DNA of 48,636 bases from Hyphomicrobiaceae bacterium UBA2767. Lineage in GTDB: Bacteria > Pseudomonadota > Alphaproteobacteria > Rhizobiales > Methyloligellaceae. The notes beneath the pieces were generated by a model. It made no database searches. It saw only the letters and a list, made by a program, of their open reading frames with translations, and was not told the origin of the DNA. The stretch spans positions 2,837 through 51,472 of the forward strand of contig DEIT01000097.1 in assembly GCA_002352635.1 (NCBI GenBank), written 5' to 3'. This document shows positions 1 to 9,227 of this stretch, in pieces; position 1 is the stretch's first letter; each line of letters begins with the position of its first letter. The position numbers and the translations under genes were made by a program.

Positions 1-346
1 AGCCAATAGCTCAAAAATTATCCTTGCGCTATCCTAGGCGGGCATCGCCGGCCAGAGCAGAGATCCAATACCATGGCTTTCTATTCGGCCATGGGGCCAC
101 GAAATGTGGCAACGCCCTGACATACGCTACGGAGGTGGACCCCCGGCACCGAGGTGTATTGTGCTTGCCACGCGCACGGCCGTCGGTATTGCAGTGCGGT
201 ATCGTGCAGACGTTCCTCGGGAAAAAGGTGACGCCATGAGGTTTGCTTTGGCACAGGGAGAGCGCAGAGCCGATCAGGAGCATATGACCTCAGCAGCGAT
301 TGCCAGCCCAGCCCAATCCCGGATTTGTCTATTAATGCATAACCCA
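1..346. other. No gene recognised at left edge
   Basis: This stretch lies downstream of the first minus-strand glycosyltransferase gene. The short reading frames here show no recognisable domain, signal peptide or convincing ribosome binding site. I see no hairpin followed by a T-tract. Confidence 0.5.
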
Positions 347-1261
347 TCATCTATTCCAGGTGACCTCGTTCGCCTCTGAGCCTGCCAAAAGTCTCGATAT
401 CATCTGCCGCGCTCGATAAATTCGGGTGATTGACATGCCCGTGGCTGCCAACAACCGGGAGCGAAATCCGGACACGCGGGTCGACAGCGCGATACGGACA
501 ATCTCGGCAGCTGGAGAAACCGCTACCAGAAACGAGCGCAGGAGCCAGCGCGGCCCGCCGAAGCGCTTTTTCGACCACTCCAGATAATCGTGATCGATAT
601 GTCGATCCCATTTCTGATACAGCTCTGTTAACGACTCTCTCGCCGGGTGATAAACAATCATATCCGGCACAAAATCAATCTGATAACCGAGCCTCTTAGC
701 ACGCCGTCCCCAATCTCGATCTTCAGCATATTGCAGGCCAGCGAAAGGACCAATCGCTTCAAAAACTGCGCGCGTCACCGCTAGATTTCCAGTTCCGGAA
801 AAGCCGTGTCGCCGGATGTATTCTTCCTGCCGATACGCAAAAATACTCTCATACGCTTCGAGCATTGTTGGCCGGCCCGGTTTGCGCACGGCGATACGCA
901 CGTCACCGCCAACGATGCTGCGGCCCCGCCCTGAAAAATGTTTCGCTATTGTCGGTAGCCAATTCGGGTCAGCGATACAATCCGCGTCGATAAAAGCCAG
1001 CACCTTGCCATGCGACCCCGCCACACCAAAATTGCGCGCAGGACCGGGACCAGCGACTTTTTCCCGCTCCAGCGTCACGCCCTCAAATTCCCTTGAAACC
1101 CAGGATGGCAGTTCGCGGGATCCATTGTCGACAACAACGATCTCAACCGATTTCAGGGCGTTGGCCTGATCTGCCAATGACTGGAGGCATCGACGCAAAC
1201 TATCCGCCTGATTGAGATGTGGGATGATCACGCTGATTGAGGGATGCGGCGCACTCGACAT
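347..1261 (-). CDS. Family 2 glycosyltransferase
   Basis: A 304-residue GT-A fold glycosyltransferase, expected to add one sugar to the lipid-linked polysaccharide repeat unit on the cytoplasmic face of the membrane. The N-terminus has the family-2 strand and nucleotide-binding signature VVVDNGS (42-48). A DAD metal-binding motif lies at 92-94 and a likely catalytic ED pair at E180-D181 (context YAEDRDW). The length suits a soluble or membrane-associated GT2. It starts with ATG at 1261, with only a weak ribosome binding site. It lies about 135 bp downstream of the chain-length regulator/kinase gene on the same strand. Donor and acceptor sugars cannot be read from the sequence. Confidence 0.88.
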   Translation of the reverse strand: MSSAPHPSISVIIPHLNQADSLRRCLQSLADQANALKSVEIVVVDNGSRELPSWVSREFEGVTLEREKVAGPGPARNFGVAGSHGKVLAFIDADCIADPNWLPTIAKHFSGRGRSIVGGDVRIAVRKPGRPTMLEAYESIFAYRQEEYIRRHGFSGTGNLAVTRAVFEAIGPFAGLQYAEDRDWGRRAKRLGYQIDFVPDMIVYHPARESLTELYQKWDRHIDHDYLEWSKKRFGGPRWLLRSFLVAVSPAAEIVRIALSTRVSGFRSRLLAATGMSITRIYRARQMISRLLAGSEANEVTWNR

Positions 1262-1395
1262 GAACTAGCACTCAACGGACTTGCGCCGTGCCAGCGAACA
1301 GGCGTTGAAGCAACCCCATAATTCAAGAGTCATGGCGACAGACCTAACCTACCTCGGTGACAAGCGGCCAATTGCACCCACTGGCAGCACATTCG

Positions 1396-3627
1396 TCAGA
1401 TTTGACCATAATAATCAACGAGATATCTGGATGGCATCTTGTTGAGTACTGCGCCCGCAATATTCGCTTTCATACGCTCCAACTTCTTGGACGTGCGTTT
1501 CAGGTCTTTGATGGTTGTTTCGTTCCACTCGGCGATCAGGACAACGCAGTCAGAGAGATTACTCCATACGACCGCGTCAGCGACTGGAAGCACAGGCGGA
1601 CCGTCCAATATAATGAGATCGTAGTGTTTGCGCAGATCGACTAGAAACGCCCTCATGGTTTCGTGAGCGCACACATTGAAAACGCTGTCATGGCCGGGAG
1701 AGTCCAGGGGAATTACGTCGAGTCCCTCATCGTCAAGTTTGACCGTAATGCCCGTCAGGTCAGCCTTGGTCATTTTTTTCTTGCCGGCGATCTTCTGAAG
1801 CACTTCGAACACATCCTTTTTCGGTGTGCGGCCCGTGAACGACAAATCCATCGGATGGCGGGTATCGCTGTTGATCAGGACCGTACGAACGCCGGCCCTG
1901 GCTGCATTCGATGCCAGAGCGAACGATATTGACGATTTCCCTACACCTCCCAACGCGGATGCCAGCAACACGACTTGTGTCGATTTCGTCTCATCTTCGA
2001 AGGCCAAAGCTGTTCGCAGTTGACTGATGCCTTCTTCATATACGTTCAAATTTCGCAATACCCGATACGTGCTGGCATTGTGACCTAAGCCAGCAGTGCC
2101 CTGCGCCCCTGCCTGGCTCTTTGGCAATTTTGGGAGCAGCGAAATTACCGGCAGGCCTGCGGCATTTTCAATTTGCTCAGCGGACTTTATCCGCGTGTCA
2201 AAAACCTCGAGACAAAAGGCGCTTGATATGCCCGCAGATGTTGCACCGAAGACAACCAGAAAAGCCCATATCATTGTCTTTGGGCCCGATGGCTCTTCTG
2301 GTTTGACTGCTTCAGAAACCACCCGGAAATCCGAGCTTCGCAGTTGCTTGTATTCAGCGGTCTCTCTGTAACGAGAAAGGAACGCGTCATAGAGCGCCTT
2401 GACAGATGATGCTTCACGCTCCAGTTCGTGCAGCTTGACCATTGCCTTTTCCGCTGCCTTTGACTTTGCTTTCAGCGCATCAATTTTTTCATCGAGACGT
2501 TTCTCGTTGGCTACTGCCGCTTCATAGACGTCCTTCAGCTGACTTGTGACCCGCGCCCCTTCAGCATTGAGCTGTTTCACTAGGTCGCGCGTCTCGGCAT
2601 TCACCTTGCGTACTTCCGGATGGTTATTGCCAAACCTCGTCCGCAGCTCCGCGTGTTTCCTCCTGGAATTTGCCAGTTGATCTCGCAACTTGCCAAATAG
2701 ACTCGCACCGCCATTGGCAGTCTGATCGGCAATCACAACTTCGCTGGCACGCGCCTCTTTGGCCCGCTCGTAGTTGTCGTGGGCCTTCACTGTTGCCGTC
2801 GCAGCCACCCGGAGTTCCGTATGCAACTCCCTGAGTTGCTCGGCATAAGGCGTTGTGCCCTCGGTATCGAGAAGCCCGTAGGCGTTCTTGTATTCACTGA
2901 CGCGATTGTCCGCAGCTTTGACCTCTCCACGAATTTTTACCAGGCGTTCGTTCAGCCAAACGTTGGCACGCTTCGCAGCTTCGAAGCGGCTATCAAGTTG
3001 GTTGTTAAGATACGAGGTAGCGACCTCATTGGCTATGGTTGCCACGAGATCGGGATCAGTTCCGGTATACGAAATTGTCACAATCAGAGATGTTTGGTCG
3101 GCCTGTACGTCCAATCCATCCGCAATCCGTTCAGCAGCGTGAGCGATCAGCTGGCGACCTGTAGCCTGCTTTTGCTCTGTGGTCGATCTTTCGAGATACG
3201 CCTCAGCCAGATTCTTGAGGCCGATAAATCCCAGCCCTGATATCAACGCTCCCTTGAGCCGCTTTTTGAATACGGTTTGAGGTGCGCCGGCAAGAAAAGC
3301 CTTGTTGTGTTGAAGCTCGAGCCTTTGTACCGCCTTTTCCAGTATATGGGCGGACTGCATGATCTGTACTTCGGAAGCGACCGTTGAAAACCGGTCGGTC
3401 AAAGGTGACAATACCGATTTCGAAGAAATAATCATGTTTTCGCGTGGATCGAAAACAAGAACGGTACTCGATGTGAAGGAATGCGGATAATATTTTAGGA
3501 ATATTACGAGCCCTAGCAATCCCACAATGATCGGTGTAAGGACTACAAACGGGCGACGCCATAACCCCCAAAGGCCTTGCACGATGTCAATATTATCTTG
3601 ATTTTGTTGATTGGTAGACGCCGACAT
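1396..3627 (-). CDS. Wzz-type polysaccharide co-polymerase fused to BY-kinase
   Basis: A 743-residue inner-membrane protein controlling polysaccharide chain length and export. It has a Wzz domain from about residue 12, a first membrane segment near 27-46, a long coiled-coil periplasmic part, a GNVR-like region near 405-440 and a second membrane segment near 452-472. The cytoplasmic ATPase follows: Walker A GGVGKSS (560-566), Walker A-prime VLINSDTR (583-590) and Walker B LIILDGPP (671-678). This is the one-chain layout common in proteobacteria (Wzc/ExoP type). The C-terminal tyrosine cluster is meagre: only Y735, Y739 and Y740 near the end. The start ATG at 3627 has GGAG seven bases upstream. 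No partner phosphatase gene is visible in the window. Confidence 0.93.
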   Translation of the reverse strand: MSASTNQQNQDNIDIVQGLWGLWRRPFVVLTPIIVGLLGLVIFLKYYPHSFTSSTVLVFDPRENMIISSKSVLSPLTDRFSTVASEVQIMQSAHILEKAVQRLELQHNKAFLAGAPQTVFKKRLKGALISGLGFIGLKNLAEAYLERSTTEQKQATGRQLIAHAAERIADGLDVQADQTSLIVTISYTGTDPDLVATIANEVATSYLNNQLDSRFEAAKRANVWLNERLVKIRGEVKAADNRVSEYKNAYGLLDTEGTTPYAEQLRELHTELRVAATATVKAHDNYERAKEARASEVVIADQTANGGASLFGKLRDQLANSRRKHAELRTRFGNNHPEVRKVNAETRDLVKQLNAEGARVTSQLKDVYEAAVANEKRLDEKIDALKAKSKAAEKAMVKLHELEREASSVKALYDAFLSRYRETAEYKQLRSSDFRVVSEAVKPEEPSGPKTMIWAFLVVFGATSAGISSAFCLEVFDTRIKSAEQIENAAGLPVISLLPKLPKSQAGAQGTAGLGHNASTYRVLRNLNVYEEGISQLRTALAFEDETKSTQVVLLASALGGVGKSSISFALASNAARAGVRTVLINSDTRHPMDLSFTGRTPKKDVFEVLQKIAGKKKMTKADLTGITVKLDDEGLDVIPLDSPGHDSVFNVCAHETMRAFLVDLRKHYDLIILDGPPVLPVADAVVWSNLSDCVVLIAEWNETTIKDLKRTSKKLERMKANIAGAVLNKMPSRYLVDYYGQI

Positions 3628-4084
3628 GTATATACTCCACTTACTTTACTCAATTTATATAGTTCTATACCTCCAATAATCAGCATAAAAACATCAACCA
3701 GATCAAAATCGATACTGCACCAAAACTGTCCACAAATAAAAACATGTGGAAAAAACATATAATATTTCTGAAACAAATAAATAAAATTCAGATCAAAACG
3801 GCTGCTTCGGATTGAGACTAGGTTATCTTGGAAAATTTACAAATTACAGATAACTTACATGGTTTGCATTCCGTAACATCTCAAGCCTAGACAGGGCCAC
3901 CCTTCAGGCAGGTGCAATTTCGGTGAAGCACCACATCAGATCAAACGTATAATATCAGCTACTTTGGGTTGCCGCCACCCGATATAATCAACCTCGGTAA
4001 ACACAGTTACCCGGTCGAAAAGACGCGATAGCGGTGGGCCAGCCATGTCGCGCGGCGCGAGTTTCGGCACATCGTTACTTGTGC
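3628..4084. other. AT-rich intergenic region upstream of the wzz/kinase gene
   Basis: About 450 bp separate the kinase gene from the end of the ChW-repeat gene. Roughly 3640-3870 is conspicuously AT-rich compared with the flanks, with ATATTATATG-like sequence that could hold a minus-strand promoter. No reading frame here looks coding. Confidence 0.45.
3729..3750. promoter_or_regulatory. Possible operator palindrome
   Basis: A perfect 6-bp inverted repeat, TCCACA at 3729-3734 and TGTGGA at 3745-3750, with an A-rich 10-base spacer. It sits about 100 bp upstream of the kinase start in AT-rich DNA. It lacks a T-tract on the relevant side, so an operator is likelier than a terminator. No regulator can be named. 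Confidence 0.22.
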
Positions 4085-4807
4085 TTATTGCCTGGCAAGT
4101 CTGATTTGCACGGCCTGCAACTGAAGCGCCTGCCCGGTGGTACCCGCCATTTGGCTTGCCCAGTCCGACCAGCCTCGGTTCTCGATATGCGCCCGATTGG
4201 TGACGATCCAACCGGGACAATCCTCCAGCCTAATTTCCAAGGCTTCCGCTCGACGGGACTCGTCAGTTGTTCCAGCAGCGTCGCCTGACCATGCCCATGG
4301 CAACCACCCCTTCTCTGCGACATGCATGCGATAAGAGAGCTTGCAGCTGGGCGGCAAACCGTCAGTCCAGATCTTGATTGATTCCAAACGTCTGTGCTGA
4401 CCGGTTGTCCCGGCAGTACCACCCTGGCAGGTTCGCGGCAACCACCCTGCCTTGTGCACGTATGCCTGATAAAAAATGCTCGCGACGCCGCAATCCTCTG
4501 GAGGTGCAGGTTGATTGGGAGCATCACATTTTGACGACCGCAGGGAGAAGCCAGCCCATCCCGATCTCCAAATACACTTTGCGGTGGCAGAAATTGCATC
4601 TGCGGCCACGACGTCAATATCCAAATCGTTGTTTCTGGTGCAGCAATATTCGCCGGCCATGGCAACCTTGGAAGGTGCCAAAAGCGCCAGAAGACTGATC
4701 AAGCAATAGCGCTTGAAAGAGGTTGTGCTGCCTGCAGAAAATCGTGGTTTTGGGAAAATCGAAACGGCAATATTCCGACAATAGAAACACGCGATGGTGC
4801 CAATCAT
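4085..4807 (-). CDS. Secreted protein with three ChW repeats
   Basis: The mature part carries three copies of the ChW (clostridial hydrophobic W) repeat. Each has an aromatic or His-rich strand, a GW pair, then an AGTT motif and a hydrophobic strand: HKAGWLP/AGTTGQ, EKGWLPW/AGTTDE and ENRGWSDW/AGTTGQ, in the C-terminal 130 residues. A signal-like stretch (FKRYCLISLLALLAP, then AMAGEYCC) precedes them. The start is uncertain: no ATG, GTG or TTG lies close to the signal peptide. The ATG at 4807 leaves a long N-region, and the frame stays open back to a TTG at 4918. ChW repeats are best known from Clostridium surface proteins and are thought to mediate binding, perhaps to glycans. It lies between the export genes on the same strand, so a surface or periplasmic glycan-binding role is plausible. 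Confidence 0.65.
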   Translation of the reverse strand: MIGTIACFYCRNIAVSIFPKPRFSAGSTTSFKRYCLISLLALLAPSKVAMAGEYCCTRNNDLDIDVVAADAISATAKCIWRSGWAGFSLRSSKCDAPNQPAPPEDCGVASIFYQAYVHKAGWLPRTCQGGTAGTTGQHRRLESIKIWTDGLPPSCKLSYRMHVAEKGWLPWAWSGDAAGTTDESRRAEALEIRLEDCPGWIVTNRAHIENRGWSDWASQMAGTTGQALQLQAVQIRLARQ

Positions 4808-5164
4808 ATCTGCGACAAATACCATTCGTGCCTGCCTTAGCATGTCCAGAAATTTGTCTTGTGTGGTATCTTTCTTGGTTCGAACTCGATTGGAAGCGTT
4901 CCACGGCGCGCATGGCAAAAACCCGCTGCGACGCTACGCTCATGGGCCACCGAGAATCACCAGCCTCGGCTTCTTTTGACCACTATGCCAATGCAGATCG
5001 GTCAAAAGCAACGCTGGACGCGATAAGCGGCGCAGTGGTTAGTCTGTAAAATGTCGGCGGCCAAACCCGTCGAACACGCGCCCACACTTAGAAGGAGTCG
5101 CAACCAAATCCGGAATCTCGAAAGTCTCCCTCGAAGGTCGCTGGGAGCCTCCACGTTCTTAGAA

Positions 5165-5725
5165 TTAGAATATGCGCTCACCAACGTAGATGCTGTCACC
5201 AGGAAAAACGGGCTCTAGCATAGATGCTCCGAACGTCACGGGCCCATTATGCTCTTCGCGGGTGATGCGTATCCGCCTCTTGCTGGCGTAGATTGAATAG
5301 CCGCCCGCAACCGCGACCGCCTTCTCGATAACCATGCCGGCAACGAATGGGTATTGCCCCGGATTCTTGACTTCCCCCAAAATGTAGAATGGCCGGTATA
5401 CAACCACTTCCATTGAAAGCCGCGGCTCCTTCAGAATATCTTTGGACCGGAGCCGATCCACAATAATCCGTTCGACTTGCTGTGTCGTACGATGGCTGAC
5501 TTTAACTGAACCAACCAGAGGCACCGAAATGCGCCCTGACGCATCAACGATATACACATCTGAAAGCTGTGGCTGATCATACAGACGCAACCGCACCTGA
5601 TCGCCAGGACCAAGACGGTATTGTGTCAGCAGATATCCCGTGACCGGCGCATTTCGTGGATGAGGCCCGCATCCCAAAAGCATCAGAACAGTCGCTAACG
5701 CGATTGAGCGAAGCCAAACTTTCAT
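5165..5725 (-). CDS. Short OPX/Wza-like polysaccharide export lipoprotein
   Basis: A 186-residue lipoprotein of the polysaccharide biosynthesis/export (Poly_export plus SLBB) family. It begins with a lipoprotein signal ending LMLLGC (Cys19). A Poly_export-type segment follows (YRLGPGDQVRLRLYDQ, then VDASGRISVPLVGSV), and then an SLBB-like part (YILGEVKNPGQYPF). It stops right after PGDSIYVGERIF, so it lacks the extra domains and C-terminal amphipathic helix with which E. coli Wza crosses the outer membrane. The start is the ATG at 5725 with AGGGA upstream; the frame stays open to 5782 but the lipoprotein signal fixes the start. It is divergent from the 440-residue beta-barrel gene, a likely partner. 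Confidence 0.9.
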   Translation of the reverse strand: MKVWLRSIALATVLMLLGCGPHPRNAPVTGYLLTQYRLGPGDQVRLRLYDQPQLSDVYIVDASGRISVPLVGSVKVSHRTTQQVERIIVDRLRSKDILKEPRLSMEVVVYRPFYILGEVKNPGQYPFVAGMVIEKAVAVAGGYSIYASKRRIRITREEHNGPVTFGASMLEPVFPGDSIYVGERIF

Positions 5726-6267
5726 CGGACCGTAATTCCCTATAATCCGGCGAATACCGGTTAATCGGCCGTATTCGCACAAACGCCAGAATTCTAAGTT
5801 CGCCCCCCTGTCCTGGCGATGGTCCTTTATATGGCCACCCGCAACGTGATGGCGCCGCCATGGGACTTTAACACGACATTAGATTATCTTGTAGAGTCGC
5901 GTAGCGCGATAGCTGGCGACATGCAAACGCACGAGGGCCTCAGCCAGAAAATTTCTGCAACTGTGTGTTGTATTTGCACCATATCGCATTTTTCTGCATC
6001 TGGTGCGCCAAGACATCATCAGATTTACTGCTTGAATAGCCAACAAAAAATAGCATGGTACACACTCAAGTGGACCAAGTGTAGCATAAGTGCACCAGTC
6101 GCTAGCTTGTTAGGGTTTCGCGATTCGTATAAAAATTGCAACAGTGATTCTGACAATTGTGTACAACGCGGTGGGCGCCGGACAATACATACACAATGGC
6201 GGTTAACGCTGGCTAGTTCCGAAATCTTAAGGTCTTTTGGCTGCGAAAGAGGTGAAAGGCCGGCAAA
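5726..6267. other. Divergent regulatory region between export lipoprotein and beta-barrel genes
   Basis: A 540-bp gap between two divergently transcribed export genes with no convincing coding frame. It should contain both promoters. It holds repeated short motifs, described separately. Confidence 0.45.
5976..6097. promoter_or_regulatory. Clustered GCACCA and AAGTG repeats, candidate operator region
   Basis: GCACCA occurs at 5976-5981, in inverted form (TGGTGC) at 6001-6006, and again at 6092-6097. Between these, AAGTG recurs at 6068, 6077 and 6088, spaced 9 and 11 bases apart, within an imperfect palindrome ACACT...AGTGT (6062-6082). Such clustering on one DNA face upstream of divergent export genes suggests a regulator-binding region. 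The regulator is unknown. Confidence 0.3.
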
Positions 6268-7590
6268 ATGCTAGGAAGGTTCCTGCCGCAATTGGGGTGG
6301 TGCCTCGGAGTGTTCAAGAATCCGGGTCGAGTATTGCCCTCACGGCTGATTTTTCTGACATGCTTGATGGCATGCTTCCTTGGCATGGCTAGCCACCCTT
6401 CCTTGGGCGAAGAGATTCTGCCGCTTCCCACAAAACTTGAAACTGGTGGCCGCGGTGTCAAATATGGAACGATCAAGCTCTTCCCTCGCGTTTCAACGGG
6501 CATACTTTACGACTCCAATATCTTCCTTCGAGAAGTCGACGTTGTCAGCGACATTGTCTACGTTGCCTCGACCGGCATTGTCGCAACCAAGGTCCGCCCC
6601 AGGACAACGTCGACATTCGCGATTGACAGCTACTTTGCAGAGTATCAGGACAACAAGGATGACTCATTTGCCGACGTGGCTGGCTTATATGGCTTAGAGC
6701 ATTCGATTACGCCATGGCTGGAAATTTCTGCCGAAACCGGAATAGCACGTGTCCATGAAAGACGGGGTCTGCGCGACGATGACACTCCGGATTTGGCAGC
6801 CGAACCCTTGGTGGAAGTGATTTATAATGCCGGAAGCATATTGGATTTCACGTTTCAGCGTTCCGAGCTCCAACTTGGGGCCAACTACACGAAAACCGAT
6901 TACAGCGACGTACAATTGATCGACGGCACAACTGCCGATCAGGATTTTCGCGACGAGCATAGGTTCGGTTTGGATTCCAATTTCCAGTATGACGTTTCCC
7001 GCTATGTGAGCCTCATCAACACTGCCCGCATAGAGGAAACGGAGGTTCGAGGCGGAGATGGAGGACCTGACCGGGATGCGATGCGCTACACAGTCAGAAA
7101 GGGCGCAAAGCTCAATCTCTCACCCAAATTCTCGGCACAATTTACCGCCGGTTTTCTTCTGGAGGACTTCGAAGATCCCACACTGGGGACATCCAGCTGG
7201 TTGCCGACTTACGAAGGAATCGTGATCTGGAATCCGAACCGACTTCTCAATATCCGGCTCGGAGTATTGATCGGCGAAGCCGGAGTCGACTTTGAGGAAG
7301 GCTTTGGTTCTTCAGTTTTCAACGAATTTAGCGGTCAGATCATTTACACGCCAAACAGACGACTGACGCTCACATTCGACGCTGATTACAGGGAAGAAAC
7401 GGAGGATGATCCCGGATTGGGGGACGGCAGAAATTTCGACACGATACTGCTCAACGGCGCGGTGGAATACCGCACGAGTCGAAATTTCGCACTAAGACTG
7501 GAGCATCGCCATGAGGAGCGAATTTCATCCGACGTACTGGATAGTTTCAAGACGGATATTGTACAATTCTCACTTGTAGCGGAAAGATGA
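6268..7590 (+). CDS. Outer-membrane beta-barrel protein of polysaccharide locus
   Basis: A 440-residue protein with a hydrophobic signal segment near residues 26-48 (LPSRLIFLTCLMACFLG, ending before EEILPLP). After it come alternating amphipathic strands typical of the OMP_b-brl_2/BBP2-like barrels in exopolysaccharide loci, such as SILDFTFQRSELQLGANY, RLTLTFDADYREE and NFALRLEHRHEER. The last residues, FSLVAER, form a terminal strand. The ATG at 6268 has AAAGG eight bases upstream. It faces the short export lipoprotein across a shared promoter region. Inference: it supplies the outer-membrane channel that the short OPX protein lacks. It could also be a passive structural barrel, since no catalytic motif is visible. 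Confidence 0.78.
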   Translation: MLGRFLPQLGWCLGVFKNPGRVLPSRLIFLTCLMACFLGMASHPSLGEEILPLPTKLETGGRGVKYGTIKLFPRVSTGILYDSNIFLREVDVVSDIVYVASTGIVATKVRPRTTSTFAIDSYFAEYQDNKDDSFADVAGLYGLEHSITPWLEISAETGIARVHERRGLRDDDTPDLAAEPLVEVIYNAGSILDFTFQRSELQLGANYTKTDYSDVQLIDGTTADQDFRDEHRFGLDSNFQYDVSRYVSLINTARIEETEVRGGDGGPDRDAMRYTVRKGAKLNLSPKFSAQFTAGFLLEDFEDPTLGTSSWLPTYEGIVIWNPNRLLNIRLGVLIGEAGVDFEEGFGSSVFNEFSGQIIYTPNRRLTLTFDADYREETEDDPGLGDGRNFDTILLNGAVEYRTSRNFALRLEHRHEERISSDVLDSFKTDIVQFSLVAER

Positions 7591-7835
7591 AAGCGTGGCT
7601 TTGCTCTCGGGCATGAGCGCTATAGTCTCCAATTGAAGGAAGGCCAGCTGATCGCCACGACACGCCTTACCTTATTAGCGAAGGGAGTTTGTATAAGGTG
7701 GTATTTGCCATGCGCTGGTCAGGGCGATGACATGTAGTATGATCATTTCCTCAAATTCATCAACGCGGCGCCAGACACACCAACGCTAAGCATATGGTAC
7801 AACCATACAGACAATCGAATCGGGAGCCGAAGGCC

Positions 7836-9227
7836 ATGTTTGGAAACAAGCTCTTTTTTGCGCGGGTCTTTGGTGAAACACCTCGCGCTCTGGCAAGGTT
7901 AGGCAAAAAGACCGGTGTCCTGGCGGTTATGCTTCTAGCCCAATTAGCTTTGCAAGGTGCTAATTCTGCCGAGTATTACGTCAATCCGGGACCAGAGCCG
8001 GGTCTTGGAGACGGCACCAAGAATTCTCCCTGGAGTTCGGTTTCGCGTGCCTTTGAGGCAAATGTGCTGCGACCGGGAGATACGCTCCTTCTCGGAACCG
8101 GTTACTACGGCAAGCTCGACCTTGTCGCGTCTCATTACGTTGGCCCAGTAACAATATCGGGCACAGCTGGCCAAACCGCGAAATTCAGCCAGATATCAAT
8201 CAAGGACAGTTCCAATATTGTCATAAAGAACCTCGATATCAGCCTAGGCAACGGCGATGCAAACAGCCAGGGTCCAGTTGTCGTTCTGGACGAAACAGCG
8301 ACTGATATTATCCTTGAAAACAGCAAAATCTCATCGGCTCCGGATACATCAGACTGGTCTGCCGATGATTGGCAAGCCAATGCGGTAGACGGCATCGTTG
8401 CCCGAGGTGAAAAGATCACGTTACGCAGCAATATCATTCGCAATGTGCACGACGGAATTTCGATCGATGCGGCGAACTCGCTGGTTGAGGAGAATGTCGT
8501 TGAGAACTTTTCGGGAAACGGAATCAAGAGTTTTGGTGCCCACACGGTGATTCAAAACAATGTAGTGCGCAACTGTGTTGATGTCGGGAACGGCTCCCGT
8601 GCGGGCTTTATGTCATGGTCGCGCGGCAGCGAAGGCGAAGTCGGTAAAGGTCAGGTCGTCGGCGGTGTATTGCGGGGCAATCAAATTCTGAACGTTGAAG
8701 ATGGCGACCATCCGCTTCGTTGCTCACTGCAAGGTATCGCGATGTTTGACGGCATATACAAAGATTGGCTCATCGAAAACAACATCATCGTTGTCGACAA
8801 TTGGAACGGTATCGTTGTCATGGGCGCGGACAATGTGCGTATCTGGCATAACACGGTTCTGGACCCAGACAGAAAATCACCTGGGCCTGCCTCGATCCAG
8901 ATCCAGCCGCACAAGGATGGCACACCGCCAAAGGCGAGCATGATTCTAAATAATCTCGCGGATAACTATAACGACCCTCAAAATGGCGTAACGACTGCAG
9001 GCAATATGACCGTGACATCGCTGGATCAGCTTTTTGTCGAACCGGCGAGAGGCGATTTTCGTCTGCGATCAGGAAGTCTTGCAATAAATGCCGGGGTTAC
9101 GCGCGGTTACTTGGCCCTTCTGGGCATTGGGTTCCCGGCATTGCCAGCCTCTGATATTGCCGACGTCACGCGGCCAAACGGGACATGGTACGATGTCGGC
9201 GCCTATGAGTTTCGGCCAGAACAATAG
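7836..9227 (+). CDS. Secreted right-handed parallel beta-helix protein
   Basis: A 463-residue exported protein. A signal segment (GVLAVMLLAQLALQGANSA) leads into YYVNPGPEPGLGDGTKNSPW, the usual opening of pectate-lyase-like beta-helix proteins. The body is a series of short strands rich in N, V and I (NNIIVVDNWNGIVVMGADN, VRIWHNTV), typical of stacked beta-helix coils. It ends with DVGAYEFRPEQ, a common C-terminus in this group. The ATG at 7836 has GGGAG nine bases upstream and is preferred over an ATG at 7794. In this setting a polysaccharide lyase, epimerase or binding role is plausible, but no catalytic residues can be assigned. Its 3' end overlaps the convergent glycosyltransferase gene by 25 bp. 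Confidence 0.82.
   Translation: MFGNKLFFARVFGETPRALARLGKKTGVLAVMLLAQLALQGANSAEYYVNPGPEPGLGDGTKNSPWSSVSRAFEANVLRPGDTLLLGTGYYGKLDLVASHYVGPVTISGTAGQTAKFSQISIKDSSNIVIKNLDISLGNGDANSQGPVVVLDETATDIILENSKISSAPDTSDWSADDWQANAVDGIVARGEKITLRSNIIRNVHDGISIDAANSLVEENVVENFSGNGIKSFGAHTVIQNNVVRNCVDVGNGSRAGFMSWSRGSEGEVGKGQVVGGVLRGNQILNVEDGDHPLRCSLQGIAMFDGIYKDWLIENNIIVVDNWNGIVVMGADNVRIWHNTVLDPDRKSPGPASIQIQPHKDGTPPKASMILNNLADNYNDPQNGVTTAGNMTVTSLDQLFVEPARGDFRLRSGSLAINAGVTRGYLALLGIGFPALPASDIADVTRPNGTWYDVGAYEFRPEQ

Noticed and set aside
5002..5199. Minus-strand frame with a signal-peptide-like stretch (WLRLLLSVGACSTGLAADI) after the export lipoprotein gene
   Set aside because: It starts inside the export lipoprotein gene, has no ribosome binding site, and the mature part would be only about 17 residues without any recognisable feature.
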